From DASVFB01 sp963766345 (lineage in GTDB: Bacteria > Actinomycetota > Thermoleophilia > Gaiellales > Gaiellaceae), in NCBI GenBank assembly GCA_963766345.1, contig CAVXZL010000008.1, positions 310,001 through 374,000 on the forward strand: a DNA stretch of 64,000 nt, read 5' to 3'. Numbering within the stretch: position 1 is the first letter of the stretch; every line of letters starts with the position of its first letter. The position numbers and the translations under genes are program-made. Below, piece by piece: positions 16,843 to 25,539 of this stretch. The notes under the pieces were generated by a model, which had not been told where the DNA came from, did no database searches, and saw only the letters and a list, made by a program, of their open reading frames with translations.

Positions 16843-17978
16843 CAGATTCCGAGCAGGTCCTGGATGCGCAGGCTGACGAGCTCGATCAGGTGCCGCAGCT
16901 GCGGCGAGACGAGCACGGCGGTGACGATCGCGCCGAACCCCGCGAGCGCGAGCACGACGAGCGGCCACACCCCCACGCGCCTGCTCACGAGGCGCGACAC
17001 GCCCTTCGCGTCAACGAGGATCTCGCCGACCTTGAGCCGCGTGACGAACGTCGACGCCATCCCAGCGCGATCGCGCTCGAGGAACTCGATCAGGTTCAGG
17101 TGCGTCCCGACGGCGACGATCAGCTCGGCGCCCTTCTCGAACGCGAGCAGCAGCGCGAGGTCCTCGCTGATCCCGGGCGCCGGCACGGAGTGGTACGGGA
17201 GGCCGAGCTCGTCGAGCCGTGGCGCGCCGGGCGCCTTGCCGTTGCCGGTGTACGCGTGGACGACGATCTCGGCTCCCGAGCGAAGCGCCTCGTCGGAGAC
17301 GGAGTCCATGTCGCCGACGATCACGTCGGGCTTCTTGCCGAGCTCGAGCAGCGCGTCGGCACCGCCGTCCACGGCGACGAGCACCGGCCTGAACTCGCGG
17401 ATGTAGCCCGCGACGATGCGCAGGTCGCGCTTCATCCCCGGCCCGCGCGCGACGACGAGCGCGTGCCGGTCGCGGAAGCTCGTGCGCAGCGCGGGAAACT
17501 CGACCGCGCCCGAGAGCACGCCTCCTTCCTCGCGCAGATGGCGCATCGTGTTCTCGGCGAACTCCTCGAGCGCCTGCGTCACGCGGCCGCGCTGCTCGGC
17601 GAGAGCGCTCGCCAGCTCCTCGGCGCCGAGCGTTCGGCCCGATGCGAGGTGGTGGCCGTTCCGGTAGACGTCGCCGCCCCGGACCGACACGAGCTCGCCC
17701 TCGCTGATCGCCTCGAAGAGCTCCTGGCCGTCGACGTCCACGAGCTGGACACCGCCACGGACGAGCAGCAACGGCCCCGGATTCGGGAAGCGGCCGGTCT
17801 GCGAAGGCGAGCAGTTGACGACGACGCGCGCGCCGGAGTCGACGAGCTCCTCCGCCGAGACGCGATCGATGTCGCGGTGGTCGATGATCGCCACGTCGCC
17901 CGGCTTGAGCCTGCGCGTCAGCCGCTTGGTCCTGCGGTCGAGCCGCGCCGGGCCGGTGAACTCGACCTGGCTAGCCAC
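16842..17978 (-). CDS. steA: SteA-like cytokinetic ring protein
   Basis: A 378-residue protein with a long cytoplasmic part and a single membrane helix near the C-terminus (VGVWPLVVLALAGFGAIVTAVL, about 335-358). The middle contains a thiamin-pyrophosphokinase-like nucleotide-binding pattern (RPVLVAVDGGADALLELG, PDVIVGDMDSVSDEAL) as in SteA of corynebacteria, which acts with SteB at the division septum. The N-terminal region (GDVAIIDHRDIDRVSAEELV) matches the family. It overlaps recN by 8 bases and the SRPBCC gene by 1 base. The neighbours tlyA, NAD kinase, recN and steB support the identification. Confidence 0.88.
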   Translation of the reverse strand: MASQVEFTGPARLDRRTKRLTRRLKPGDVAIIDHRDIDRVSAEELVDSGARVVVNCSPSQTGRFPNPGPLLLVRGGVQLVDVDGQELFEAISEGELVSVRGGDVYRNGHHLASGRTLGAEELASALAEQRGRVTQALEEFAENTMRHLREEGGVLSGAVEFPALRTSFRDRHALVVARGPGMKRDLRIVAGYIREFRPVLVAVDGGADALLELGKKPDVIVGDMDSVSDEALRSGAEIVVHAYTGNGKAPGAPRLDELGLPYHSVPAPGISEDLALLLAFEKGAELIVAVGTHLNLIEFLERDRAGMASTFVTRLKVGEILVDAKGVSRLVSRRVGVWPLVVLALAGFGAIVTAVLVSPQLRHLIELVSLRIQDLLGI

Positions 17979-19584
17979 TCTCGGCTCCGCCGATCGTCGC
18001 GAGGAACTCGGCGCCGCCGAGCATCCGCTCGAGCTCCTGCTTCCGGTCGGCCGCAGCGAGCTCGGTGATGCGCGTGTGCGTCGGATCGCCGGGGATCTTG
18101 TCGACGCGGAAGTGCCGTTCGGCGACGCTCGCGATCTGCGGCAGGTGCGTGATCGTGATCACCTGCGCCGTCTCTGCGGCCCGCACGAGCGCGCGCGCGA
18201 CGGCGTTGGCCGTCTCGCCGCCGATGCCCGCGTCCAGCTCGTCGAAGACGAGCGTGTCGCCGCCGGCGACGACTGCGATCGCGAGCGCAATCCTGGAGAG
18301 CTCGCCGCCGGACGCCGTCTGCGCGACCGGCGAGAGCGGCAGGCCCGGGTTCGGGCGGATCAGGAACTCGACCTCGTCGGCGCCGGTCGGACCGGGCTCG
18401 CGCTCAGTCAGGCGCGGCTCGAACTCGCCGTCGCCGAGACCGAGACCTTCGAGCTCGGCCGCGACCGCTTCGCCGAAACGGGGTGCCGCCTCTGCACGTA
18501 GCTCGTGCAGGCTGTGCGCCAGCTCGCCGACGCGTGCCTCGGCCACGCCCAGCGCCCGCGCGGCGACGTCGGTCGGATCGATGCCGGCGTCGAGCGCGGC
18601 GAGCTCCGCGTTCGCATCCGCCGCACGAGCGAGAAGCTCGTCGTAGGTCTGAGCACCGAAGCGTCTCCTCGCGTCGGCGATACGTTGAAGCCCGCCCTCG
18701 ACCTCCTCCAGCCGGCCCGGCTCCGCGCCGAGCGTGGCGAGAAACGAGCGCAGCTCCGACGCGGTCTCGCGGAGCCGAAGCTCGACGTCACGCAGCTCGT
18801 CGCCGGCGCGCGCGAGCTCGGGCGCGAGTGACTCGAGCGGCGCCACCGCCCGCTCGGCGCGCGCCGCGAAGGCCGCGGCCGCGTCGCCGTCCTCGGGTGC
18901 GAGCGCCTCTGCCGCGGCGGCCGTGCCGGTGACGAGATCTTCGAGTCGAAGCAACCGCTCGCGCTGCGCACGCAGATCCTCTTCGGTGCCGGGCTCGAGG
19001 CCATCCATCGCCTCGACGAGCGCCCGGAGTTCCTCGACCCGCTCGGCCGCGCGCGCCGCGCCTTCGAGCAGCTCCTCGTGACGTCGGCGCGCGGCGCCCA
19101 GCTCGCGCCACGCCGCCCGGAGCTCGCCGCGCAGCTCGCCGGCGCCCGCGAACGCGTCGAGCACGTCGAGCTGGAACGCCGGCCGCGCGAGCCGCCGCTG
19201 CTGGAACTGCCCGGACATTGCGATCGCGCCCTCCGCGGCCGCGGCCACGTCCTCGCGCGCCGCCGCTCGGCCCCACGCGTACGCACGCGTGCGCCCGTCG
19301 CCGAAGATCCGGCGCGCGACAAGGAGCGAATCCTCGCCGGCGGGCTTGAGCTCGGCGAGCGTTTCCCCCGGCTCGGCGTCCAGCTCGGCCTCGACGTATG
19401 TCTCGTCGCCCGCAGGCCCCACCATGGCGGCGTCGGCCCGCCCGCCGAGCAGAAGGCCCACCGACTGGGCGAAAATCGTCTTGCCTGCGCCGGTCTCGCC
19501 CGTGATCGCGTTCAGGCCGGGAGCGAACTGGAGCTCGGCCTCGCGGATCAGGACGAGGTTCTCGATACGCAGGCGTCGCAGCAC
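17971..19584 (-). CDS. recN: DNA repair protein RecN
   Basis: SMC-like ATPase that gathers DNA ends in double-strand break repair. The GTG at 19584 begins VLRRLRIENLVLIREAEL, followed by the Walker A GETGAGKTIFAQ. A long coiled-coil centre rich in Ala/Arg/Glu (about 150-370) is followed by the ABC signature ASGGELSRIALAI and Walker B DTLVFDELDAGIGG. The length of 537 is normal. The open frame runs on to 19971 but this overlaps the NAD kinase gene and is not coding. Fourteen bases separate it from NAD kinase. Confidence 0.94.
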   Translation of the reverse strand: MLRRLRIENLVLIREAELQFAPGLNAITGETGAGKTIFAQSVGLLLGGRADAAMVGPAGDETYVEAELDAEPGETLAELKPAGEDSLLVARRIFGDGRTRAYAWGRAAAREDVAAAAEGAIAMSGQFQQRRLARPAFQLDVLDAFAGAGELRGELRAAWRELGAARRRHEELLEGAARAAERVEELRALVEAMDGLEPGTEEDLRAQRERLLRLEDLVTGTAAAAEALAPEDGDAAAAFAARAERAVAPLESLAPELARAGDELRDVELRLRETASELRSFLATLGAEPGRLEEVEGGLQRIADARRRFGAQTYDELLARAADANAELAALDAGIDPTDVAARALGVAEARVGELAHSLHELRAEAAPRFGEAVAAELEGLGLGDGEFEPRLTEREPGPTGADEVEFLIRPNPGLPLSPVAQTASGGELSRIALAIAVVAGGDTLVFDELDAGIGGETANAVARALVRAAETAQVITITHLPQIASVAERHFRVDKIPGDPTHTRITELAAADRKQELERMLGGAEFLATIGGAESG

Positions 19585-19598
19585 GCCGCCATTGTCGC

Positions 19599-20303
19599 CT
19601 AGCCGAACGCCGAGCGGAACCGAGTCAGGAAGGTCGCGTCCGGAAGCGTCGCCAGCATGCTCCGCGCCTCGCCGAGACGCACGGTGACGGCGGCGCCGGG
19701 CTCGATCTCGCCCTCGCGCTGTCCGTCCGCGAGCAGCGCGAGCGGCGCGTCCGGGTTTCGGTTCGTCACGACGACGTCGCGACCGCGAGGAACGACGAGA
19801 GGTCGCGCGACGAGCGAATGCGGAGCGATGAAGGTCACCGTCATCGCGTCGATCCCCCACATGAGCACCGGTCCGTTGTTCGACAGGTTGTACGCGGTCG
19901 AGCCCGACGGCGTCGCGTGGATGATCCCGTCGGCGAGCACCGTCCCGAGCGGCTCGCCGCCGATCGCCCACTCGAGCTCCGAGACGCGACCGACCTCCGA
20001 CGTCGCGGCGACGACGTCGTTCACGGCGACGGCGCGGCCGCCGGCGTGCTCGAACTCGAGCGTGGGCAGCTCGATCACGACGTAGTCGCCGGAGAACACG
20101 CGCCTGAGCCCCGTCTCGAGCTCGTCCGGCTGCATCGACGCGAGGAATCCGAACCGGCCGAAGTTGACGCCGATCACGGGTACGCCCCGGCCGAGATACA
20201 TGTGGAACGCCCGCAGCATCGTCCCGTCGCCGCCGAGAACGACGACGAGCTCCGGGTCGTCCTCCGTCACCTCCGCGCCGGTCTCGCCCGCGACCGCCCG
20301 CAC
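19599..20303 (-). CDS. NAD kinase (N-terminal start uncertain)
   Basis: Phosphorylates NAD to NADP. The conserved motifs are VVVLGGDGTMLRAFH, GVNFGRFGFLA, VNDVV and the family hallmark DGIIHATPSGSTAYNLS followed by NNGP. From the GTG at 20303 the protein has 234 residues. Clear coding similarity continues upstream for about 20 codons to 20363 (VKRVGILLRERDGFDEAVER), which would supply the missing first strand, but that extension has no ATG, GTG or TTG; its first codon is GTC. Either a rare start is used or a base is wrong. It sits between tlyA and recN as in mycobacteria. Confidence 0.9.
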   Translation of the reverse strand: MRAVAGETGAEVTEDDPELVVVLGGDGTMLRAFHMYLGRGVPVIGVNFGRFGFLASMQPDELETGLRRVFSGDYVVIELPTLEFEHAGGRAVAVNDVVAATSEVGRVSELEWAIGGEPLGTVLADGIIHATPSGSTAYNLSNNGPVLMWGIDAMTVTFIAPHSLVARPLVVPRGRDVVVTNRNPDAPLALLADGQREGEIEPGAAVTVRLGEARSMLATLPDATFLTRFRSAFG

Positions 20304-20367
20304 GCGCTCGACCGCCTCGTCGAAGCCGTCGCGCTCGCGGAGCAGGATCCCGACGCGCTTGACGGGC

Positions 20368-21129
20368 TCAGTCGATCGCTGCGTCGATCCGGCTGTCGAT
20401 GTCGTCGGGAAGGCGCGGCTCCTGTCGGTGGATCAGATGGAGGACGAGCTCCCGGTTTCCCTTCGGGCCGGGCAGGCCCGAGTCTACGACCCCCGCCGTC
20501 TCGCCTCCCCAAGCGAGCGCCGCCTCGGCGATGTCGCGCACGACGCGCCGCCGCACGTCGGGGTCGCGAACGACGCCCTTCTGCGCCTCCGCCCGGCCGG
20601 CCTCGAACTGGGGCTTGACGAGGACGAGCGCCTGCCATCCGGGCGCCGCGAGCCGCAGCACCGGCGGCAGAGCGAGCTTGACGCTGATGAACGACACGTC
20701 GCACGTCACGAGCTGCGGCGCAAAGGGAAGCTCCGTCACGTGCCGGGCGTTCGTCCGCTCCAGCACCGTCACGCGCGGATCCGCGCGAAGCCGGGGATGC
20801 AGCTGCCCGTACCCGACGTCGAGCGCGATCACGTGAGCCGCGCCGCGCTGCAGGAGCACGTCGGTGAAGCCGCCGGTGGACGCACCGACGTCGCAACATC
20901 CGAGGCCGGTGACGTCGACGTCGAACGCGTCGAGCGCGGCGGCGAGCTTGTGTCCCGCGCGCGAGACGTACGGCGGCGGGCTCTCGACCGTCAACTCCGC
21001 GTCGTCGGCGACCTGCGTCCCCGGCTTGTCGAAGCCGGGCACGAGACCGGCCATGACGAGCGCCTGCGCCTGCGCGCGCCACTCCGCGAGCCCGCGCTCG
21101 ACGAGCAGGACGTCGAGGCGCTTCTTCAC
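20368..21129 (-). CDS. tlyA: TlyA family rRNA 2'-O-methyltransferase / hemolysin A
   Basis: SAM-dependent methyltransferase acting on ribosomal RNA; in mycobacteria it sets capreomycin sensitivity. The 253-residue protein has an N-terminal S4 RNA-binding domain (KKRLDVLLVERGLAEWRAQA) and an FtsJ-like Rossmann domain with YVSRAGHKLAAALD, CCDVGASTGGFTDVLLQRGA and ALDVGYGQLHPRLR. The catalytic Lys-Asp-Lys-Glu region can be followed through TCDVSFISVKLAL and LVKPQFEAG. The gene leads tightly into NAD kinase. Confidence 0.93.
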   Translation of the reverse strand: MKKRLDVLLVERGLAEWRAQAQALVMAGLVPGFDKPGTQVADDAELTVESPPPYVSRAGHKLAAALDAFDVDVTGLGCCDVGASTGGFTDVLLQRGAAHVIALDVGYGQLHPRLRADPRVTVLERTNARHVTELPFAPQLVTCDVSFISVKLALPPVLRLAAPGWQALVLVKPQFEAGRAEAQKGVVRDPDVRRRVVRDIAEAALAWGGETAGVVDSGLPGPKGNRELVLHLIHRQEPRLPDDIDSRIDAAID

Positions 21130-21177
21130 GCCTCGATTCCGAGCGTCAGCGCGGCGCGGGTGCCGTGGCGACCGGCG

Positions 21178-21381
21178 TCAGCAACGTCTGCGTGCCGGCT
21201 GCGCGGCGGAGTGCGGCAGCGCCAGCGCGGCCGCGGCACCGGCGGCCGCGAGCAGCGAGAGGACGGTTGCGACGGTGGACGGCGCGCGGCTGCGAATGCG
21301 CAACGCGCCGGTTGACGAACCGGGAGCGTGTAGGCGTACCCCATCGTCTATACGACGCCCGGTGCGTCTGCCTTCTTCCAC
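21178..21381 (-). CDS. Small putative membrane or secreted protein (possibly frameshifted)
   Basis: A 67-residue frame that begins with GTG directly after the mrp stop. An Arg-rich N-terminus precedes a hydrophobic Ala/Leu stretch (TVATVLSLLAAAGAAAALAL). After that, the alternative frame reads GTQTLLTPVATAPAPR and ends at 21146, which looks more protein-like than the listed ending ARRRC, so the 3' end may be shifted by an indel. No family is recognised. The 250-base gap between mrp and tlyA in an otherwise overlapping operon is the main reason to expect a gene here. Confidence 0.3.
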   Translation of the reverse strand: MEEGRRTGRRIDDGVRLHAPGSSTGALRIRSRAPSTVATVLSLLAAAGAAAALALPHSAAQPARRRC

Positions 21382-22122
21382 TCAGGCGGCGAGTCGATGC
21401 GCCAGCGTCTCTGCGAGCTGCTCGAACGCGGGCGGCACGCCGTTCGTGCGCGCGAGCGCCGGGTCGAGCGGGATCTCCGCCAGCCGCTCGATGCCGTCGG
21501 ACCACAGCGAGCGCTCCTCGACGACGCGCGGGAAGACGTCATGGCGCTCGCCGCAGTGCGGGCAGACGAAGCCGCTCATGTTCTCGACGGCGCCCAGCAG
21601 CGGCACGCCCGCGTCGCGGACGAGGGTGACGACCTTCTTCGCATCGAGGTGCGCGACGTCCTGCGGGCCGACGACGAGCAGGACGCCGGCGAGCGGCAGC
21701 ATGCGGAAGACCTGCTCCTGCAAGTCCGCCGTGCCCGGCGGCAGGTCGACGAGCAGGTAGTCGAGCTCGCCCCACTCCACGTCGGTGACGAGCTGCCGTA
21801 GGACGAACGGCAGCGTCAGCGACGACCACGGCATCACCTGCGTCTCGCCGAGCAAGAACGCGGAGGACATCACCTTGAGTCCGCGCTCCTCGATCGGGCG
21901 CAGGCGTTTCCGGTCGTCGCTCCACAGCGTCCAGCGTTTCGCATCGCGCAGACGCGTGAGGCCGAGCATCGCGGGGATGTCCGGGCCGTAAAGATCCGCA
22001 TCGAGAATGCCGATCGAAGCGTCGCGCGCCAGCGCGAGTGCGAGGTTCAGCGTCACCGTCGACTTGCCGACGCCGCCCTTGCCGCTCGCGATCGCAATCG
22101 TGTGTTTCGCGGGCGACTCCAT
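21382..22122 (-). CDS. Mrp/NBP35-type P-loop ATPase (Fe-S carrier)
   Basis: ATPase of the Mrp/ApbC group that carries or inserts iron-sulfur clusters. Seen from the ATG at 22122: the deviant Walker A ASGKGGVGKSTVTLNLAL, Walker B ILDADLYGPDIP, VDLPPGTADLQ, and the C-terminal CPHC pair (FVCPHCGERHDVF) that bridges a cluster between subunits. The N-terminal DUF59 domain is absent, which is common. The 246-residue product fits the ATPase core. In this sequence the frame is continuous with the upstream methyltransferase, but the TGATG pattern around 22122 suggests two genes (see findings). Confidence 0.88.
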   Translation of the reverse strand: MESPAKHTIAIASGKGGVGKSTVTLNLALALARDASIGILDADLYGPDIPAMLGLTRLRDAKRWTLWSDDRKRLRPIEERGLKVMSSAFLLGETQVMPWSSLTLPFVLRQLVTDVEWGELDYLLVDLPPGTADLQEQVFRMLPLAGVLLVVGPQDVAHLDAKKVVTLVRDAGVPLLGAVENMSGFVCPHCGERHDVFPRVVEERSLWSDGIERLAEIPLDPALARTNGVPPAFEQLAETLAHRLAA

Positions 22123-22884
22123 CAGCGCTTGACGCCGCGGAGGATCAGTCCGCCATGCCTCGAAGGACAACTCGTCGCCGTCGAAGTTGCCCCACGAGCC
22201 GGCCACGTCGAGGCCGGCGGCGTCGAACATCGCGAACAGCTCGTGCGGCGCGTAGATGCGCAGCGAATGGCGGAGCGTCTTTCGGCTGCCGTCAGGGCCG
22301 ACGAACATCCAGGACGCCCGGCTGCGGCCGCTCTCGAAGTCGAACTCGCGGCGCTCGACCATGATCGTGCCCGCCTCGTACTCGTCCCAGTCCAGCTCGC
22401 GGAAGCCGCGCGCGAGCGCGAGCAGGTTGATCGTGTCGACGAGGAACGAGCCGCCGCGGCGAAGCGCACGCGCGACGCCGTCGACGACGCGCTGGTTCTC
22501 GGCCTCCTCGTCGAAGTAGCCGATCGCGCTCGTGAAGAGGTTGATCGCCGCGTCGAACTCGCCGTCGAAGTCGAGCTCGCGCGCGTCGCGCTCGACGAAC
22601 GTCGCCCCCAGGCCTTCGCGCTCCGCCGCCTCGCGCGCGAGCGCGATCGAGCGCGTGCTGAGGTCGACGCCGGTGACGTCGAAGCCGCGCCGGGCGAGCT
22701 CGAGGCTGTGCCGTCCGTGACCGCACGCGACGTCGAGCACGCGCGCCCCCGGCTCGAGCTCGAGCCGCTCGAGCAGGAAGTCGACCTCCTTGCGCGTGCG
22801 CTCCTCGGGGATGTGCAGCGCGATCTCGTCGAGCCACTCCTCCTCGAAGTAGCCGTCGTACCAGTCGCTCGGGATGTCGGTCAA
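22122..22884 (-). CDS. Class I SAM-dependent methyltransferase (3' end probably frameshifted)
   Basis: About 250 residues with the SAM motifs VLDVACGHGRHSLELARRG, VTGVDLS and the acidic loop after FVERDARELDF. The central FDAAINLFTSAIGYF is typical of small-molecule or lipid methyltransferases. The C-terminal strands (GSWGNFDGDELSFEA) should be followed by an ending such as GGLILRGVKR and TGA, which is found one frame over (stop at 22124-22122). As written, the frame instead reads on into mrp. TTG at 22884 overlaps the ispA TGA as TTGA. Substrate unknown. Confidence 0.8.
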
Positions 22885-23655
22885 ACCGTGCGGACTGCGA
22901 GGTCGTCGACGATCCCCGCCAGCGCCGACGTGTCGGCTTCGACGCGGTCGAGCGCGTTGCGGGCGCGGTCGGCCGCCTCATCGGCGAGCCTGCGGGCGCC
23001 GTCGACGCCGAGCGTGACGACGAAGCCGTCGCCGTCGAGGATGTCGTCGACGACCTGGAAGAGCATCCCGAGCTCATCCGCGAAGCGCGCGCCACGGCAC
23101 CTGCGCGGCCGCCGGCACCTCCGCGGCGGCGAGCGCGAGCGTGACCGACGCGTAGAAGAGCCGCCCGGTCTTCAGCCGATGCACGGTCTCGAGGTCGGTG
23201 CCGGGCTCCATCGTGTCGAGGTACTGGCCGCCGATCATGCCGAGCGTCGCCTCGGAGAGCTCGCGCGCCACCGCCGAAGACTCGTACGTCGCCGCGAGGC
23301 GGAAGGCCTCCGCGAGGAGCGCGTCGCCGGCGAGCAGCGCCTTCCCCTCGCCGTACGCGGCCCAGACGCTCGGCTTGCCGCGGCGCTCCGCGTCATTGTC
23401 GAGCGCCGGCAGGTCGTCGTGCACGAGCGAGAAGTTGTGGACGAGCTCGAGTGCCGCGGCCGCGGGCAGGACGTGCTCGGGCTCGGCGCCGACCGCCTCT
23501 CCGGTCGCGAGGCAGATGACCGGCCGGATCCGCTTCCCGCCCATCTCGACGAACGCGTAGCGGACGGACTGCGCCTGGCCGTGGAGCTCCGGCCACAGCT
23601 CGAGCTCCTCGAGGTAGTCCTCGACGAGCGTCTTCAGCTCGTCAACGCTGTGCAT
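22881..23655 (-). CDS. Polyprenyl diphosphate synthase, IspA-like (single frameshift near 23,090)
   Basis: Trans-isoprenyl diphosphate synthase that condenses IPP with allylic diphosphates. The 5' part (from ATG 23655) has GGKRIRPVICLATGEAV, the first Asp-rich motif VHDDLPALDNDAERRGKP, and KTGRLFYASV. The second Asp-rich motif FQVVDDILDGDG lies in another frame downstream (to 22881). A one-base change around 23085-23100, in a GGCGCGCGC run, would join them as AAAQVPW / ARFADELGML. The product would be about 257 residues, somewhat short. xseB-ispA order is ancestral. I read this as a sequencing or assembly indel in a functional gene, though true inactivation is possible. Confidence 0.85.
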
Positions 23656-23830
23656 CCGCGTCGCGCTTCGCCTCCTCCACCTGCGCCTGCACCGCCTTCG
23701 CGATCTCGGCCAGCTCGGCGAGCACGTCGACCGCCTCCTGCGGATCCTCCGTCGCCTCGAGCTTCGCGCGAGTCTCCTCGAGCCGCTTCAGGAGCTCCTC
23801 GGCCTTCTGCAGCGAATCCTCCGCGCTCAC
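23642..23830 (-). CDS. Small coiled-coil protein in the XseB position (exonuclease VII small subunit-like)
   Basis: A 62-residue acidic, helical protein (SLQKAEELLKRLEETRAKLE then VLAELAEIAKAVQAQVEEAK). Size, helical-hairpin composition and position between nusB and ispA match the small subunit of exonuclease VII, but the usual conserved leucine/glutamate pattern (EEALxELExIVxxLE) is only loosely kept. No xseA lies beside it. GTG at 23830 overlaps the nusB TGA as GTGA, and the 3' end overlaps ispA by 14 bases. It may be a diverged XseB or an unrelated coiled-coil protein. Confidence 0.55.
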   Translation of the reverse strand: MSAEDSLQKAEELLKRLEETRAKLEATEDPQEAVDVLAELAEIAKAVQAQVEEAKRDADAQR

Positions 23831-24192
23831 GCTGCCTCCTCCCGCGCCACGCGTCCGAGGATGCCGTTCACGAGCCGGCCCGCGTCCTCCGATGCGTAGC
23901 GCTTCGCGAGCGTCACCGCCTCGTCGATCGCGACCTCGGGCGGCACCTCGCTCGACTCGAGCTCGTGGATCGCGATGCGGAGGACGTTGCGCTCGACGAC
24001 GCCGAGGCGATCTGCGGTCCAGCCCTCGGCGCTCTCGGTGATGCGACTGTCGAGCTGCAGCGCCTCGGCCTGCACCGCCTCGACGGTCTCGCGCGTGAAC
24101 GCGTCCGCGTCGGGCTCGAGCTCGACCTTGCCCGTGAGATCCCACTTGTAGAGCGCGAACAACGCGCTCCTGCGCGCGGCGCGGCGACTCAT
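23827..24192 (-). CDS. nusB: Transcription antitermination factor NusB
   Basis: An all-helical 121-residue RNA-binding protein that, with NusE (S10), binds boxA in rRNA leaders and prevents premature termination. Typical features: SRRAARRSALFALYKWDLTG at the N-terminus, DRLGVVERNVLRIAIHEL, and the C-terminal PPEVAIDEAVTLAKRYASED followed by GRLVNGILG. ATG at 24192 overlaps the accC TGA as ATGA. Neighbours accC and efp (upstream) are the classic context. Confidence 0.94.
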   Translation of the reverse strand: MSRRAARRSALFALYKWDLTGKVELEPDADAFTRETVEAVQAEALQLDSRITESAEGWTADRLGVVERNVLRIAIHELESSEVPPEVAIDEAVTLAKRYASEDAGRLVNGILGRVAREEAA

Positions 24193-25539
24193 CGGGCAGC
24201 CTCCGCGTAGAGCTCCTCGAGGAACTTCGTGTCGTAGTCGCCGTCGGCGAAGCGGTCGGTCTGCAGGATCTCGAGCGCCGCGTCCCGAGTCGTCGGCACG
24301 CCGTCGACCTCGAGCTCGCCGAGCGCGCGTACGGCACGCGCGATCGCAGCCGGGCGGTCTGAATCCCACACGATGACCTTCGCGATGAGCGAGTCGTAGT
24401 ACGGCGGCACGACGGAGCCGTCCTCGACCGCGGTGTCGACGCGCACGCCCGGCCCGAGCGGCGGCCGGAAGCGGCGCACGATGCCCGGCGCCGGCGCGAA
24501 GTTCCGCGACGGATCCTCGGCGTTGATGCGCACCTCGATCGCGTGCCCCCGCCGCGGCGCACGACCGGTCACCGCGAGCCGCTCGCCCGCCGCGATCCGG
24601 AGCTGCTCGTGGACGATGTCGATGCCCGTGCAGAGCTCCGACACCGGGTGCTCGACCTGCAGCCGCGCGTTCAGCTCGATGAAGTGGAAGGAGCCGTCCG
24701 CGCCGACGAGAAACTCGAACGTGCCGGCGTTCGTGTAGCCGATCGTCCGCACGGCGCGCTCGGCGGCGGCTTCCATCTTCTCGCGAGCCTCCGGCGAGAG
24801 CGCCAGCGACGGCGACTCCTCGATGAGCTTCTGGTGTCGCCGCTGGATCGAGCACTCGCGCTCGCCGACGGTGAGCACGCCGCCGTGCGCGTCGCCGAGC
24901 ACCTGGATCTCGACGTGGCGCGCCGGATCGATCACTTTCTCGACGTAGAGGTGCGGATCGCCGAAAGCCGCCTGCGCCTCGGACGCCGCCGCGCCGAATG
25001 CGTCCTCGAGCTCCTCCTGCGAGTCGACGAGCCGCATGCCCTTGCCGCCGCCGCCGGCGGACGCCTTCAGCAGCACCGGGTAACCGAGCTCGTCCGCAGC
25101 TCGCGCGCGCCTGTCCGATGGTCGCGCTCCCTTCGGTGCCCGGCACGAGTGGCACGCCGGCCGCGCGCAGCTCGTGCTTCGCGCGCGCCTTGTCGCCCAT
25201 CCGCTCCATCACGTCGGGCGTCGGCCCGATGAAGACGAGCTCGTTGTCCTCGCACGCGCGCGCGAACGCGGGATTCTCCGCGAGGAAGCCCCAGCCCGGA
25301 TGCACCGCTTCGCACCCTGTCGTCGTGGCTGCCGCGATCAGCGACGGGATGCTCAGATAGCTCGACGCTGCGGCGGGCGGGCCGATCCGAAGTGCACGGT
25401 CGGCCATGCGCACGAACGTCGCGTCCGCGTCCGCCGTCGAGTACACCGCGACCGCTTCGATCCCGAGCTCGTGCAGCGCGCGGATCACGCGCACCGCGAC
25501 CTCGCCGCGGTTCGCCACGAGGACGCGTGTGAACGTCAC
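24189..25539 (-). CDS. accC: Biotin carboxylase AccC (single frameshift near 25,100)
   Basis: ATP-grasp enzyme that carboxylates biotin on its carrier protein. The N-terminal domain (RVLVANRGEVAVRVIRALHE, EAVHPGWGFLAENPAFAR, FIGPTPDVMERMGDKARAK) is in one frame. The ATP-grasp part (LLKASAGGGGKGMRLV, GERECSIQRRHQKLIEESPS, FIELNARLQVEHPVSE) is in another from about 25100 on. Reading QARA then ADELGYPVLLKAS requires removing one base in GCGCGCGCGAGC, a dinucleotide run, so a sequence error is the simplest explanation. The full product would be about 449 residues, normal for the family. It overlaps the upstream biotin-carrier fusion and nusB by 4 bases each. Confidence 0.9.
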
